Source of the DNA: Pontibacter amylolyticus
Lineage (GTDB): Bacteria; Bacteroidota; Bacteroidia; Cytophagales; Hymenobacteraceae
Direction of reading: 5' to 3'
DNA length: 64,000 nucleotides
NCBI RefSeq assembly: GCF_014638845.1
Contig: NZ_BMFP01000009.1
Location: 89,060-153,059 of the forward strand
The position numbers and the translations under genes are program-made. This document shows positions 1 to 9,300 of this stretch, one piece after another (the first letter of the stretch is position 1; every line of letters begins with the position of its first letter). Under the pieces are notes generated by a model. The model ran no database searches. It saw only the letters and a program-made list of their open reading frames with translations, and had not been told where the DNA came from.

Positions 1-429
1 CATGGCGATCTCCATCTCGCGGTAGCTGATCTCGTCAAAGGTCAGCTCGATGCCCATACGCCCGGTCCCCACCCAGTCGGGCAGGTCTTCTTTGTTGGTG
101 GCCAGGATCACCTTGTTGCGCTTGACGCCCAGTACTACGCCACTCAGGCTGGATTTTTCACTGCTATTCACGAAAAGCGCTGCCGTTTTGCCGGGCTGGA
201 AAAGGTGTAGTTGATCGCGGTCGGAGGTACGCTCCAGCTCAATCACCACCTTGTTGCCAAAACCGATCTCTTCTTTTGAAATCACGACTGGATACCAGCA
301 AAGGCCCATTTGCTTGCGCTCCGTGATCGTGCTTTTCAGTGCCTTCAGCTTGTATTGCTGCCGGTCTTCTTCCTGTTCAATTTTCAGCAGGTCCTGTACC
401 TGCCGCAGTTCTTCAAAAATATCGATCAT
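1..429 (-). CDS. Superfamily 1 DNA/RNA helicase (IGHMBP2/DNA2-NAM7-like), N-terminal fragment
   Basis: The frame is open from a start codon at 429 to the window edge, so only the first 143 residues are present. It begins MIDIFEELRQVQDLLKIEQE and continues with an OB-like segment rich in beta strands (WYPVVISKEEIGFGNKVVIE). This N-terminal pattern is what I know from the AAA-domain SF1 helicases of Bacteroidota annotated as IGHMBP2 or DNA2/NAM7 family, which unwind nucleic acid in the cytoplasm. No Walker motif is inside the window, so the assignment rests on the N-terminal similarity only. It follows the coiled-coil gene on the same strand with a 161-base spacer. Confidence 0.6.
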   Translation of the reverse strand, partial: MIDIFEELRQVQDLLKIEQEEDRQQYKLKALKSTITERKQMGLCWYPVVISKEEIGFGNKVVIELERTSDRDQLHLFQPGKTAALFVNSSEKSSLSGVVLGVKRNKVILATNKEDLPDWVGTGRMGIELTFDEISYREMEIAM

Positions 430-590
430 GCGTATCTAAAAAAGAAAGGCTGGGTATGTAGCGCCAGCCTTTTCCATAGCTTTTGTCTTGTTTTCTATAC
501 CTGAAAGGGTATCGTTTTACAACAAAAAGCGTGTGCTAAATAATTCCGCCGCAACAGGCTGTTTCCTATACCTGTGGCAACTATACGGCC

Positions 591-1175
591 TTAAGCCTTC
601 TTACGTTTTTTTGGCGACTTTTTGCTGCTCAACCTAACCTGTAGGAACACGGCATAGAGGAAAAAGAGAAAGGCAGCACCACCCAGTATGGCGATCACGC
701 GGTCTTTGCCGTAGCGCACCTCATCGGTCGCTTTCAGTTGCTCTTTCAGGTCCAGAATTACGCGCTCCCGTTTCTTGGCCTGGCTTTCCAGGGTGCTGAT
801 CTGCCCTTTGAGGTCGGTGATCTGGTTGTTGATCAGGCGTTCGTCCTGTTGGTTCATTTTGCCGGCCCGCTGGCTCTCTACGGTGCTTTCGGCGATCCGG
901 CGCACACTGGCTTCCTTCACGGCCGCGATCAGCTCAGAGTCTTTTCGGATGATCTCTTTGAGGGTATCGATGATGTTGAGAAGGTCTTTTTTGGATTGCT
1001 TGCCCCAGAAGTTGCTGTTTTGCCCGCTGTAGTACTGGTACTCCAGAATCAGCTGCTCGCGCTCGCCCATCAGGCGGCTAAGCTTGTCCTCTTGCGGTGT
1101 TGCTTGTTCCTGTGCCTGCGCGCCCACAAACCAAAGGCAGCAAATACAAATAGCCAGTAGTTTCTTCATCATCAT
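591..1175 (-). CDS. Exported coiled-coil protein with C-terminal membrane anchor, unknown function
   Basis: A 194-residue protein. A signal peptide (MMMKKLLAICICCLWFVGAQAQ) is followed by charged heptad-like sequence from about residue 25 to 150, with a strong coiled coil around residues 115-150. A single hydrophobic span (about 157-177) and a very basic tail (SSKKSPKKRKKA) end the protein. This layout suggests a periplasmic coiled coil anchored in the inner membrane with the tail in the cytoplasm. Three consecutive ATG codons leave the start ambiguous by six bases. It lies 63 bases downstream of the RND-type exporter on the same strand, so co-transcription is possible. I recognise no family. 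Confidence 0.75.
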   Translation of the reverse strand: MMMKKLLAICICCLWFVGAQAQEQATPQEDKLSRLMGEREQLILEYQYYSGQNSNFWGKQSKKDLLNIIDTLKEIIRKDSELIAAVKEASVRRIAESTVESQRAGKMNQQDERLINNQITDLKGQISTLESQAKKRERVILDLKEQLKATDEVRYGKDRVIAILGGAAFLFFLYAVFLQVRLSSKKSPKKRKKA

Positions 1176-1238
1176 AAAAAAGGGAAATGCTTTAATCTAT
1201 CACGCAAATATGGCCATCCTTATTGGATTAGGCACAAA

Positions 1239-3494
1239 TTATTTTTTGATTGGCTTGTAAAAATAGAGTATCAGCAGGGGCAACAGCAAGAGGTCGGCCA
1301 CCACGGCAAACACCAGCGTGAGGCTTACAAACACCCCCACGTAAAAGGTGGCATCAAAGGTAGACAGCACCAGCGTCAGGAAGCCGGCTATCAGGATACA
1401 GGAGGTGATGATGATGGCCTTGCCGGTCGAAATAAATGTACTTTTAATGGCATAAGGCAGTGACTTGCCTTTGCGCAGCTCCACTTTGAGTTTGCCAAGA
1501 AAGTGAATCGTGTCGTCCACGGCGATGCCAAAGGCGATGGTGAAGATGATGGAGATAGACACCGTCATGTTGATACCCAGAAAACCCATAATGCCCCCGA
1601 TCATGAGCAGAGGGATGATGTTGGGCACGAGCGAAATCACCACCATCCTAAGGGAGCGGAAGATAAAGCCCACCAGAATCGCCACCACCAGGAAAGCGAT
1701 CAGCAAGCCCTGCAGCATGTTGCTGACCACGTAATCGTTATTTTTATCGAGCATTACAGCACTGCCGGTGAGGCGTGTCTGTAATAATCCGGGGTTGATA
1801 TGCTGGTCGATGAAGGCCTCCAGCGAGTCGTTTAACTCCGCCGCCCGCACGCTCCCCACGTCTTTCATTTTTCCGGCCAGTCTTCCTTCCTGCTGGTCAG
1901 CCGTCACAACCGCCCGTAGCTCGCTTCGTTTGCTGAAAGCAGCTAGCCGTCGCTGTATCTGTTGCATCTCCCGCTCGTTGGCGGGCAAGGTATAGTTGTC
2001 CGGCAGACCACCATTCTGGGCGCGATGAATAGAACGAACAACCGTGGCAGGAGAGGTGATGAAGTTCAGGCCGTATGTCTGGTAAAGGTAAGTCTCGAGC
2101 TGATCGATCTCCTGTAGCACCTCGAGATCGTACATGCTTTTTCCGGAGCCTGCCATCAGGTGCAGTTCAAATGGGCGCACCCCCGAAAACTTCTCCTCAA
2201 AGTACTGGAAGTCTTTGATGATGGGATCGTCGTCGCCCAGGTCTTCCAGCAGGGTCGTGTCGACTTTGATCATGCTGATGCCGATCAGGGAGACCAGCAC
2301 CACGCCTATACTGGTATAGAGAATAGGGTATGGCTTACGTAATACGAAGGTATAGACGCGTCGCAACAGCATCGGCCAGGAAAAGTCTGTTCGACGCGCT
2401 GATCGGGGGTTTGGTCGTTTCGTCAGCAGCAAAATGGCTGGTAGCAAGGTGAAGGCCAGCACAAAAGCCAGCGCAATACCAATGGCTGTATACACCCCGA
2501 ATTCTCGTATTGGCACAATGGAGGTAGTGAGCAGGGTCAGGAAACCTACGCTGGTGGTGAGGGATGTCATCAAGGTGGCCATGCCCACTTCCCTGACTGT
2601 GACCCGCAACGCCTGAATTTTAGTAGCCCCTTGCCCGATCTCGGTGATGTAGCGCGACATGATGTGAATGACGTCGGACATACCTACCACGAACATAATG
2701 GTCGGTAGCAGCACCGTCATCACATCGATCGGTTTGTTGAACAGCTCCATCACCCCGAGGCTCCAGAGCACGGACAGCAGCACTACCACCAAAGGCACCA
2801 GCACCCCCCAGACTGTACGGAAGGCGAGCCAAAGGAACAGGATAACCAACAGGATGGAGGCCGACATGAAGATGGCCAACTCTATCTTCATCTTCTCGAT
2901 AAAGACCGACTGCGCCAGTACCTTGCCGGCTACATGGTGCTCTTGCAAACCCAGTCGCTCAATCTCACCATACATAGCAGCGATCAGAGAGTCGCCGGGC
3001 TCTTTTGCCAGATTGTCGCTGGTCTGCACGAAAAGAGAAACTGCCGAAGCATCCTCTGAAAACAGGGTGCCTACCAGCTCACGGCTTTGGTAGATCAGCG
3101 TGGAATCCTGGGTATAGCGTCCGGGCTCGTCGGGGTGCAGGTAGGGGATCTCGAAGTAACCAAATTGCTCAATGATGGGACTTTTGACGGTAGTGGGAGA
3201 GAGCACCGACTCCACGTGCGGCTGTTGCTGCATGAAGCGGGTCAGGGTGTCTACCTTCTGCAAAAAAGCCTGGTCGAACAGACTACCGGCATTTTCGAGG
3301 CCGATCAGCATATAATCATTGTCGTTGCCGAATTTGTCGCGGTAGCTGAAATAGTAGGCCAGATCCGGATCACCCTTCGGGAAGAAGTTGTCGAAGTTAT
3401 AGTCGAAGCGCAAACGGGAGGCGTAGAACACGCTTAGTGCTGTCAGGATTGCAATGGCGGTCAGGACAAGTAAACTGTTGGTTTTGTGGCTCAA
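1239..3494 (-). CDS. RND superfamily exporter (MMPL/patched-like, HAE3-type)
   Basis: A 751-residue inner-membrane protein with two repeats of the RND fold. Each repeat has one N-terminal helix, a large periplasmic loop and a bundle of five helices. The first bundle lies near residues 205-360 and contains GMSDVIHIMSRY; the second, near 590-745, contains AFGIAVDDTIHFLGKLK, the usual pair of conserved motifs at the start of the middle helices. HAE3 and MMPL relatives move lipids or other hydrophobic molecules by proton motive force; the substrate here cannot be told. At about 750 residues it is shorter than tripartite AcrB-type pumps, and no membrane fusion protein or outer-membrane channel gene is adjacent. 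Confidence 0.88.
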   Translation of the reverse strand: MSHKTNSLLVLTAIAILTALSVFYASRLRFDYNFDNFFPKGDPDLAYYFSYRDKFGNDNDYMLIGLENAGSLFDQAFLQKVDTLTRFMQQQPHVESVLSPTTVKSPIIEQFGYFEIPYLHPDEPGRYTQDSTLIYQSRELVGTLFSEDASAVSLFVQTSDNLAKEPGDSLIAAMYGEIERLGLQEHHVAGKVLAQSVFIEKMKIELAIFMSASILLVILFLWLAFRTVWGVLVPLVVVLLSVLWSLGVMELFNKPIDVMTVLLPTIMFVVGMSDVIHIMSRYITEIGQGATKIQALRVTVREVGMATLMTSLTTSVGFLTLLTTSIVPIREFGVYTAIGIALAFVLAFTLLPAILLLTKRPNPRSARRTDFSWPMLLRRVYTFVLRKPYPILYTSIGVVLVSLIGISMIKVDTTLLEDLGDDDPIIKDFQYFEEKFSGVRPFELHLMAGSGKSMYDLEVLQEIDQLETYLYQTYGLNFITSPATVVRSIHRAQNGGLPDNYTLPANEREMQQIQRRLAAFSKRSELRAVVTADQQEGRLAGKMKDVGSVRAAELNDSLEAFIDQHINPGLLQTRLTGSAVMLDKNNDYVVSNMLQGLLIAFLVVAILVGFIFRSLRMVVISLVPNIIPLLMIGGIMGFLGINMTVSISIIFTIAFGIAVDDTIHFLGKLKVELRKGKSLPYAIKSTFISTGKAIIITSCILIAGFLTLVLSTFDATFYVGVFVSLTLVFAVVADLLLLPLLILYFYKPIKK

Positions 3495-3602
3495 GGTATT
3501 AAAAAGTGAGAATGATCATTTTGCTGATTGCCTAGAACGTGTATATTTACTCACTCAACAAGAAAGGTTGATTTCTGTTTAAACATTCGATAACCAACGG
3601 AT

Positions 3603-3884
3603 ATGAAGAAACTAGTTTTAGCCCTGGCCCTGGCAGGTTTTGTAGGTGCCGGAATGGCCACACCAGCCCTAGCCTGCGAAGGCGGCGTATGCAAGATGGA
3701 GCACGCCGGTAAAGATGGCAAAAGCAAAAAATCCAAAAAAGGCGACAAAGCTGAGTCCTGCCACATGATGGCGGGAACCGCAACCGCAAAAGACGGGAAA
3801 GCAACTACCGCAGCCTCTGAAAAGTCCTGCTGTTCCAAAAAAGACACACCGAAAGCCGAAGCTGCCAAGGAAATAAAGAAATAG
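3603..3884 (+). CDS. Small secreted Cys/Lys-rich protein, possibly metal binding
   Basis: A 93-residue protein with a clear signal peptide (MKKLVLALALAGFVGAGMATPALA), then a short mature chain of very biased composition: many Lys, Ala and Ser, with Cys in CEGGVC, SCHMM and SCC groups. The Cys/His/Met spacing could bind a soft metal such as copper, but that is inference from composition only. It is divergent from the RND exporter (108 bases between starts) and is followed at once by a 16-bp-stem hairpin, so it is probably monocistronic. No family is recognised. Confidence 0.75.
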   Translation: MKKLVLALALAGFVGAGMATPALACEGGVCKMEHAGKDGKSKKSKKGDKAESCHMMAGTATAKDGKATTAASEKSCCSKKDTPKAEAAKEIKK

Positions 3885-3907
3885 CCTCAGGCTTTCAGAA
3901 CATAGTA

Positions 3908-3941
3908 GAAGGGGTTTTCAGATTTATCTGAAAACCCCTTC
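3908..3941 (+). terminator. Strong hairpin after the small Cys-rich gene
   Basis: A perfect 16-bp inverted repeat (3908-3923 and 3926-3941) with only two unpaired central bases, rich in G:C next to the loop-distal side and followed by TTGTTT. It lies 24 bases after the stop codon at 3884. Confidence 0.8.
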
Positions 3942-4069
3942 TTGTTTCAGGTATAGCCAGTGCAAGATCCGATGTGAGTGTCATTTCGACCATCGCGAGA
4001 AATCCGAACCATAAGCATCATACTAGATTTATTCAGATCTCTCAGTAGTGTTCTAGATGACAATTGGAT

Positions 4070-5455
4070 TTACTTCACCAGCCCAACCCTGAACTTGCGG
4101 CCTTTTATTTTACCAGTAGTCAGTGCCTCCACAATTTCATTTGCCCGATCTGCAGGTATAGCCACATAGCTGGCTTTGTCCTGCACCTCGATGCGACCAA
4201 TCTGGTCAGCTTTCAGGCCTGCGGCTGCAATCAGGGCGCCCACGATATCGCGTGGACTGAGTTTGTCTTTCCGGCCGGCGTTGATGTGGAGCGTGGCAAA
4301 GGCCTCTGTGGATTCTGGTTCAGCTTTCTCAACCCGTGAAGCGAGTTCAGCGGTGTTCAGCCATTCATCCATCCGTACCAAACCCCAGTCACGCAGCTTT
4401 TGCTCGTCGCGGGTGTTAGCGAAGGTATAGACTTCTCCACTTCGCCCGGCACGGCCTGTGCGACCGCTGCGGTGCAGGTAAGCGGCTTCGTCGTCTGGCA
4501 GTTCGTAATGGATGATGTTTTTGAGTGCGGCGATGTCGAGTCCGCGGGCGGCCAGGTCGGTGGCGACCAGCACCTGTGTGGTGGCATTGCGAAAGAGCGT
4601 CATGGCCTTATCCCGGTCCTGTTGCTCCATGCCGCCATGCAGGGAACGGGCCCCGAAGCCGTGCTTGGCCAGCATCGCCGCCACATCGTCGGAGGCGCCG
4701 CGGGTATTGCAGAACACGACCGTACCGGCTGGGTTGATGCTTTGCAAAAGGTGGAGCAAGGCCTGCTGCTTATCCGGCTGCGCCACTTTTATACCTGTCA
4801 GTCGCACCTGATCAGGTATAGCGTTGGGCGACACCTGCACAAACTGCGGATTTTTAAGCGAGTCTGCGATCAGCTGCTTCACTTCGTCGGGCATGGTGGC
4901 AGAGAAAAGAACGGCCTGTCGCTTATTAGGTATAGCTTCCAGTATCTGGTCAATCTCATCGGCAAAACCCATTTCAAGGAGCTTATCGGCTTCGTCGAGC
5001 ACCAGCATGCGCACCTGACCAAAGTCAACGGTCTGGCGGTATAGGTGATCGGTCAGGCGACCGGGCGTACCTACCAGTACCTGCGGAGGGAAAGCCAACG
5101 ATGCCCGCTCCTGCGAGAAGGAATGGCCTCCGTAAAAAGCGCTGATCTTGAGGTTATCGATCTTCTGGGCGAGTTGCTTCAGTTCATGGCGCACCTGCAC
5201 GGCCAGTTCGCGGGTGGGCACCAGCACCAGCGCCTGTACAACCTGTTTGTTTGTGTCAATCTGTTGCAGTAGCGGCAAACCGAAGGCGGCAGTTTTTCCG
5301 CTGCCCGTCTCGGCCTGTCCGGCCACGTCCTGTCCTTTGAGTAGCGCAGGTATAGCGGCGAGCTGAATAGGAGTAGGGGTGTGAAAATCAAGCTCAGCAA
5401 GGCGCTCCAACAGCGCAGGGGAGAGTCCCAGTTGATCAAAAGAAGCCATAGGCAT
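4070..5455 (-). CDS. dbpA: DEAD-box RNA helicase DbpA
   Basis: A 461-residue ATP-dependent RNA helicase. Visible motifs in order: Q motif (TPTPIQ, about 26-31), Walker A AETGSGKT (about 48-55), PTRELA, DEAD, SAT, ARGLDI and HRSGRTGRAG. The C-terminal 75 residues (KLSPRDIVGALIAAAGL to KGRKFRVGLVK) form the DbpA RNA-binding domain, which in the E. coli protein binds hairpin 92 of 23S rRNA during large-subunit assembly. The start could be the Met at 5455 or the one two codons in (MASFDQLG). A TACCTTTG box on the minus strand at 5470-5477 lies only 14 bases upstream, implying a very short leader. Confidence 0.93.
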   Translation of the reverse strand: MPMASFDQLGLSPALLERLAELDFHTPTPIQLAAIPALLKGQDVAGQAETGSGKTAAFGLPLLQQIDTNKQVVQALVLVPTRELAVQVRHELKQLAQKIDNLKISAFYGGHSFSQERASLAFPPQVLVGTPGRLTDHLYRQTVDFGQVRMLVLDEADKLLEMGFADEIDQILEAIPNKRQAVLFSATMPDEVKQLIADSLKNPQFVQVSPNAIPDQVRLTGIKVAQPDKQQALLHLLQSINPAGTVVFCNTRGASDDVAAMLAKHGFGARSLHGGMEQQDRDKAMTLFRNATTQVLVATDLAARGLDIAALKNIIHYELPDDEAAYLHRSGRTGRAGRSGEVYTFANTRDEQKLRDWGLVRMDEWLNTAELASRVEKAEPESTEAFATLHINAGRKDKLSPRDIVGALIAAAGLKADQIGRIEVQDKASYVAIPADRANEIVEALTTGKIKGRKFRVGLVK

Positions 5456-5469
5456 GCGTACGTGAAGCG

Positions 5470-5477
5470 CAAAGGTA
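5470..5477 (-). promoter_or_regulatory. Bacteroidota-type -7 box (TACCTTTG) for dbpA
   Basis: Reads TACCTTTG on the minus strand and matches the TAnnTTTG consensus of Bacteroidota primary sigma factor promoters. It lies 14 bases before the first dbpA start codon. A TTG lies about 14 bases further upstream, shorter than the usual spacing. Confidence 0.5.
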
Positions 5478-5623
5478 CGGATTTATACCTGCAACTTGTT
5501 TTTTATACCTTGCCTATACATCTCTCCTGCTTTTCAATTCATCTCTACAAGCCATACAATCTATAAACTACCAAACTAGTTAACCCTTAAGCTCTAATAT
5601 ATCCCTTCCACTATTTTTTCAGT

Positions 5624-6736
5624 ATGAGGGGTATGGCAAATGATCACAAGCGGGTAAAAAAGCTTACTTACTGGCTATTGTTTCTGGTATTGCTGGTATT
5701 TGTATTGGTTGAAACCCGCGAGTTTCTTTATCCGATTGTCATGGCGATGCTTTTTGCCTACCTGCTATACCCTGTTGTAAAGCGCCTGGAGAAGTGGGGG
5801 ATTCCACGCATACTCGCCACTTTCGTGACAATTATTATTTCTATGGCCCTTTTTGTCGGCTTGTTATTGCTGCTGTACAAACAACTGTCTGTTTTTCTGA
5901 CCGATTTTCCGGAGCTAAAGGAGAAGGCACTAGCCAACATTGATATGCTGCAGGCACACATCGACCGGAAGTTTGGTGACGAGAGTCAGGCCAACGAGCG
6001 CTGGCTCCGCATGCAGGTGAGCAATGCGCTGGATCTGATCGGCAGCGCAATCAAAAACATCTTACTGGCCACTACCAGCACCATCACAAAGTTTGCGTTG
6101 ATGCCGGTTTACATTTTCCTGATGCTGTATTATCGCAATAAGTTCGAGGGTTTTTTGTTCCGAGCGATGCCCTCCCACAAACATGGCAAAGTAAAGGTGA
6201 TGATCGACGAAATTTCTAATGTCACGAAGCACTACATGGGTGGCGTCGTCATCGTTATTCTGATCCTGTGTTTTATCAACTCCGCCGGCCTACTCATCAT
6301 TGGTGTGGAGTACGCGATTTTACTGGGCATCGTCTCCGCCTTCATCAATTTTATACCTTATTTCGGCACCCTTATCGGCGGAGCCGTTCCGCTGCTCTAT
6401 ACCTTAATTGTGCAGGGTGATCCACAGAAGACGGTTGCGGTGCTGCTTTTTTTTCTGGTGGTTCAGTTCACCGAAAACAACATCCTCACGCCAAATATCA
6501 CCGGCAGTCGTGTCAACATCAATCCCCTTTTCACCATCCTCAGCATTATAGTGGGGGGCATGCTGTGGGGTTTGCCGGGCATGTTTGTCGCGGTGCCCAT
6601 TATGGGCATGTTCAAAATCTACTTTGACAATAGTCCGGAGTTGCAGGCCTACGCATTCATGCTCGGTACGGAAGGCACCGAAGAACATGCGCTCACAGTA
6701 GATAAAATCCTACGTTTTCTGCGTGTCAGGAAATAA
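5624..6736 (+). CDS. AI-2E family transporter (PerM-like permease)
   Basis: A 370-residue inner-membrane protein of the UPF0118/AI-2E family. Hydrophobic helices cluster at about 15-85, then a soluble segment (about 90-145) precedes further helices from 155 to 340, including the family-typical stretches INFIPYFGTLIGG and FTENNILTPNITGSRVNINPL. Members have been tied to export of autoinducer-2 or other small solutes and, in some species, to sodium-proton exchange, so the name should not be read as a proven substrate. The start may be the Met at 5624 or MANDHK at 5633. Upstream, dbpA is divergent. Confidence 0.88.
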   Translation: MRGMANDHKRVKKLTYWLLFLVLLVFVLVETREFLYPIVMAMLFAYLLYPVVKRLEKWGIPRILATFVTIIISMALFVGLLLLLYKQLSVFLTDFPELKEKALANIDMLQAHIDRKFGDESQANERWLRMQVSNALDLIGSAIKNILLATTSTITKFALMPVYIFLMLYYRNKFEGFLFRAMPSHKHGKVKVMIDEISNVTKHYMGGVVIVILILCFINSAGLLIIGVEYAILLGIVSAFINFIPYFGTLIGGAVPLLYTLIVQGDPQKTVAVLLFFLVVQFTENNILTPNITGSRVNINPLFTILSIIVGGMLWGLPGMFVAVPIMGMFKIYFDNSPELQAYAFMLGTEGTEEHALTVDKILRFLRVRK

Positions 6737-6940
6737 AAATCGAAATCCGAAGCCTTTATTTGATAATTGAAAATAACCCAAACATTGCAGGTGCAGACAG
6801 GTTACTTTAGTGGATTTCCGGCATTAACCCAAGAGATATAGCCCGTCATTTTTTAAGTCACAGCACATGCAACTCTTTCACGTTTTAGGGCGTCTTCTCT
6901 ATAGTCCTGTCACCCAACGAAATTAAACTCAGCCATCGGA

Positions 6941-7510
6941 TTGTCTACCTCCATCATCACCGCCTTTTTCAAACGCCGCATTATACAGCCCGTGCTCAAC
7001 CTGCTTAGGCAGGGCATGACGCCGCACAAGCTGGCTGTTACGGTTGCGCTCGGCACGGTGGTCGGTATACTGCCTGCACTGGGCGTCACGACGGTGATGG
7101 GAACCGCGCTGGCGGCCCGCTTCAGACTGAACATCGCAGCCACGGTGCTGGTGAGTTACCTGGTGCATCCGCTGCAACTGCTGCTGATCATACCTTTTAT
7201 CAAAGCGGGCATCTTCATGTTTGGGCTCGAAGAGCTGAAACTAAGCCTTGACGAGATGATTGCCATGTTCAGGCTGGACTGGCTCGCGGCGCTCAACAAG
7301 CTTTGGGTGGCCAACCTGGCTGCCGTCTCGGCCTGGGCCATCCTGGCTTTGCCTGTTGGAGGGCTGCTATACCTAGCCCTACTTCCTGTATTAAAACGGG
7401 TTCTGCCAAAGCCGGCAGTGGTTACCAAATCTATACCTGTCGACTCTATACCTGAGGTGACTGTACCGGTCATACCTATACCTGAAACCGAAGTGCAGGC
7501 TCACGTATAA
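6941..7510 (+). CDS. DUF2062 membrane protein
   Basis: A 189-residue protein with the DUF2062 pattern: an amphipathic N-terminal segment (FFKRRIIQPVLNLLRQG), then MTPHKLAVTVALGTVVGILPALGVTT and several membrane helices, one with SYLVHPLQLLLIIP. The C-terminal 30 residues are Pro/Ile/Val-rich (SIPVDSIPEVTVPVIPIPETE) and are encoded largely by repeated copies of the TATACCT word. The start is a TTG at 6941; upstream codons stay open to 6905 without an ATG, and the first internal ATG (7016) would cut off the conserved helix, so TTG is preferred. A bidirectional hairpin follows the stop. Biochemical function is unknown. Confidence 0.8.
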   Translation: MSTSIITAFFKRRIIQPVLNLLRQGMTPHKLAVTVALGTVVGILPALGVTTVMGTALAARFRLNIAATVLVSYLVHPLQLLLIIPFIKAGIFMFGLEELKLSLDEMIAMFRLDWLAALNKLWVANLAAVSAWAILALPVGGLLYLALLPVLKRVLPKPAVVTKSIPVDSIPEVTVPVIPIPETEVQAHV

Positions 7511-7542
7511 GTTATAGCGCTTATACCTGAGACCTGTAAAAC

Positions 7543-7577
7543 AAGAAAGCCAGCTCCTTAACGAAGCTGGCTTTCTT
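7543..7577. terminator. Bidirectional hairpin terminator
   Basis: A perfect 13-bp stem (7543-7555 and 7565-7577) with A-rich left and T-rich right flanks lies between the convergent DUF2062 and OmpA-like genes and can end both transcripts. Confidence 0.85.
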
Positions 7578-7593
7578 TTATACTTTATACCGA

Positions 7594-8451
7594 TCAGGCT
7601 GACTCCAGGATCTGGAACAGTTCGTCCAGCTTAGGCGTGAGGATGATCTCGGTACGGCGGTTTTTCTGACGGGCCTCTTTTGTTTTGGCATTGTCAAGCG
7701 GCACGTACAGGCTGCGACCGGAAGGGGTTACGCGGTCAGGCTGCACCCCGGATTGCGTCAGGATGCGGGTGATCTCGGTGGCGCGGAGCACGCTCAGGTC
7801 CCAGTTGTCCTGCATGCCCACGGTGCCACGGGCGATCGGCACATCATCCGTATGGCCTTCCACCACTACGTTCACATCCTGCTGCTCTTTGAGTACGGCG
7901 GCCAGTTTCTTAAGCGCCTCCACACCTTTCGGGTCCACTTTGGTAGAGCCGGAGTTGAACAGCAATTGCTCGGCCAGCGACACGTATACCTTGCCATTGC
8001 GGATGTTCACGGTCAGGTCTTTGTCGTTGAAGCCAAGCAGGGCATTGCTCACTTTAGAGCGCAGGGCGTTCACCGCTTTGTCTTTTTCGTCGAGAATGCG
8101 CTGCAGTTCGGCCAGGCGCTGCTCGCGGGCTTTGAGGTCGGCGTTCAGCTTGTCGATCTGCGACTTGCTCATGTTGAGGTTATCGCCCAGTGCCTTGCCC
8201 TCTTTCAGGGCCTGCTGCAGGCTTTGCTGGTACTCGGCCTTCTGTTTTTCCAATTCGGCGCGTTCCTGCTCGAGTTGGGCCTTCTCTTTTTCAAGGGACG
8301 ACTTTTGCTGCTCCAGGTCAGATTTGTCCAGTTCCAGGGCATTTTTGCGCGTCATCAGGTCATCGTATTTCTTTTTGGAAACAACGCAGGATGATAGCGA
8401 AAGACTCCCGACCAAAAGGAAGAGGGAAGCTCTGTAGAAATTCTTTTTCAT
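7594..8451 (-). CDS. OmpA-family lipoprotein with coiled-coil stalk
   Basis: A 285-residue lipoprotein. The signal sequence ends in the lipobox SLSSC (Cys22). Residues about 30-135 form a long coiled coil with KxxLExExAxLEQE-type heptads. The C-terminal OmpA domain (about 160-275) carries VEGHTDD, NWDLSVLRA and QKNRRTEI, the residues that bind diaminopimelate in peptidoglycan. It probably links the outer membrane to the wall, as Pal does, with an unusually long stalk. It is the last gene of a same-strand run with two TPR proteins (43- and 86-base spacers), which suggests one envelope operon. Confidence 0.88.
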   Translation of the reverse strand: MKKNFYRASLFLLVGSLSLSSCVVSKKKYDDLMTRKNALELDKSDLEQQKSSLEKEKAQLEQERAELEKQKAEYQQSLQQALKEGKALGDNLNMSKSQIDKLNADLKAREQRLAELQRILDEKDKAVNALRSKVSNALLGFNDKDLTVNIRNGKVYVSLAEQLLFNSGSTKVDPKGVEALKKLAAVLKEQQDVNVVVEGHTDDVPIARGTVGMQDNWDLSVLRATEITRILTQSGVQPDRVTPSGRSLYVPLDNAKTKEARQKNRRTEIILTPKLDELFQILESA

Positions 8452-8494
8452 ATCAATCGTTAAGGTTGGATGGTACGTAAGTGTGGTCCTTTGT

Positions 8495-9214
8495 TTAGTT
8501 AGCTGGCGCAGGAGCTTCGGTTTCGAGGCGGAACATACCCTTCGGGTCGGGCATGCGGGCCATTAGGTCTGACAGGAAATTATAATCCAGCGACATGATA
8601 TTGAGGTCACGGCCGCGGTGGAGGTAATCCCAGGCTTCGGCGTACTTCTTGTTGTGGAAGTGCACCTGCGCTAAATTGGCCATTGCAAAGGCATTGTTCG
8701 GATCCGCCTTCAATGAGCGGTCGAGGAGGGCGGCGGCCTGCTTCAGGTTCTTCTTCTTTTTGTCTGCGATATACTGTTGCAGATAAGCAGAGCCTATATC
8801 AGAAAGCAGGAAAGAATTATTCGGCTGGTATTTCAATGCGCGGTCAAACATCCCGATCGCATCGCCCACATTGCCTCTGTTGTACTCCGCCACCCCGAAA
8901 GCCCAGTAGGTGTTGTAGTTGTCCGGATTGAGGAGCCACGCCAGGTTGAAGCGGTACACAGCCGTGTCTACCTGCCCTTCGTTCATAAACTCCCAGCCGC
9001 GTTCCATAAAAAAGTTGCTGGCCTCCGTGCGGCTTTCAAAGCTCTTGTCGCAACTGGTCAGGAATTTTTCATCGGCTTTCTGCTCCGCATCTGTTTTGGC
9101 TACCTGCCCAAACATGGGGCGCACTTTAGGGGGTAATTCAGGTTGCTGCTCCTGTGCAAAGGACATGGAGGCGCCCAGTAAAATAGTGGCCGCAGCCAGG
9201 AAAATTCTTTTCAT
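8495..9214 (-). CDS. Exported TPR-repeat protein
   Basis: A 239-residue protein with a signal peptide (MKRIFLAAATILLGASMSFAQ) and tetratricopeptide repeats from about residue 85 to 215 (AVYRFNLAWLLNPDNYNTYW, AIGMFDRALKYQPNNSFLL, AAALLDRSLKADPNNAFAM). TPR arrays act as protein-binding scaffolds; no enzyme motif is present. It resembles the next gene upstream along its whole repeat part (YW-G pairs, LL-RSLK-DPNNA against LLESAVRYSPDAADA), so the two look like a tandem duplication. It lies between that paralogue and the OmpA-like lipoprotein on the same strand. Confidence 0.82.
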   Translation of the reverse strand: MKRIFLAAATILLGASMSFAQEQQPELPPKVRPMFGQVAKTDAEQKADEKFLTSCDKSFESRTEASNFFMERGWEFMNEGQVDTAVYRFNLAWLLNPDNYNTYWAFGVAEYNRGNVGDAIGMFDRALKYQPNNSFLLSDIGSAYLQQYIADKKKKNLKQAAALLDRSLKADPNNAFAMANLAQVHFHNKKYAEAWDYLHRGRDLNIMSLDYNFLSDLMARMPDPKGMFRLETEAPAPAN

Positions 9215-9300
9215 GTGTGATGGTATCAGCTAGGTATGGAAATCCTTCCTGGTTTAAATTTACACCACCTGTCTTGAAATTACAAATGCCGTCCTGTCAT

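Noticed and set aside
738..1160. Plus-strand frame of 140 codons opposite the coiled-coil gene
   Set aside because: Shadow frame; the minus-strand gene has a signal peptide, coiled coil and anchor.
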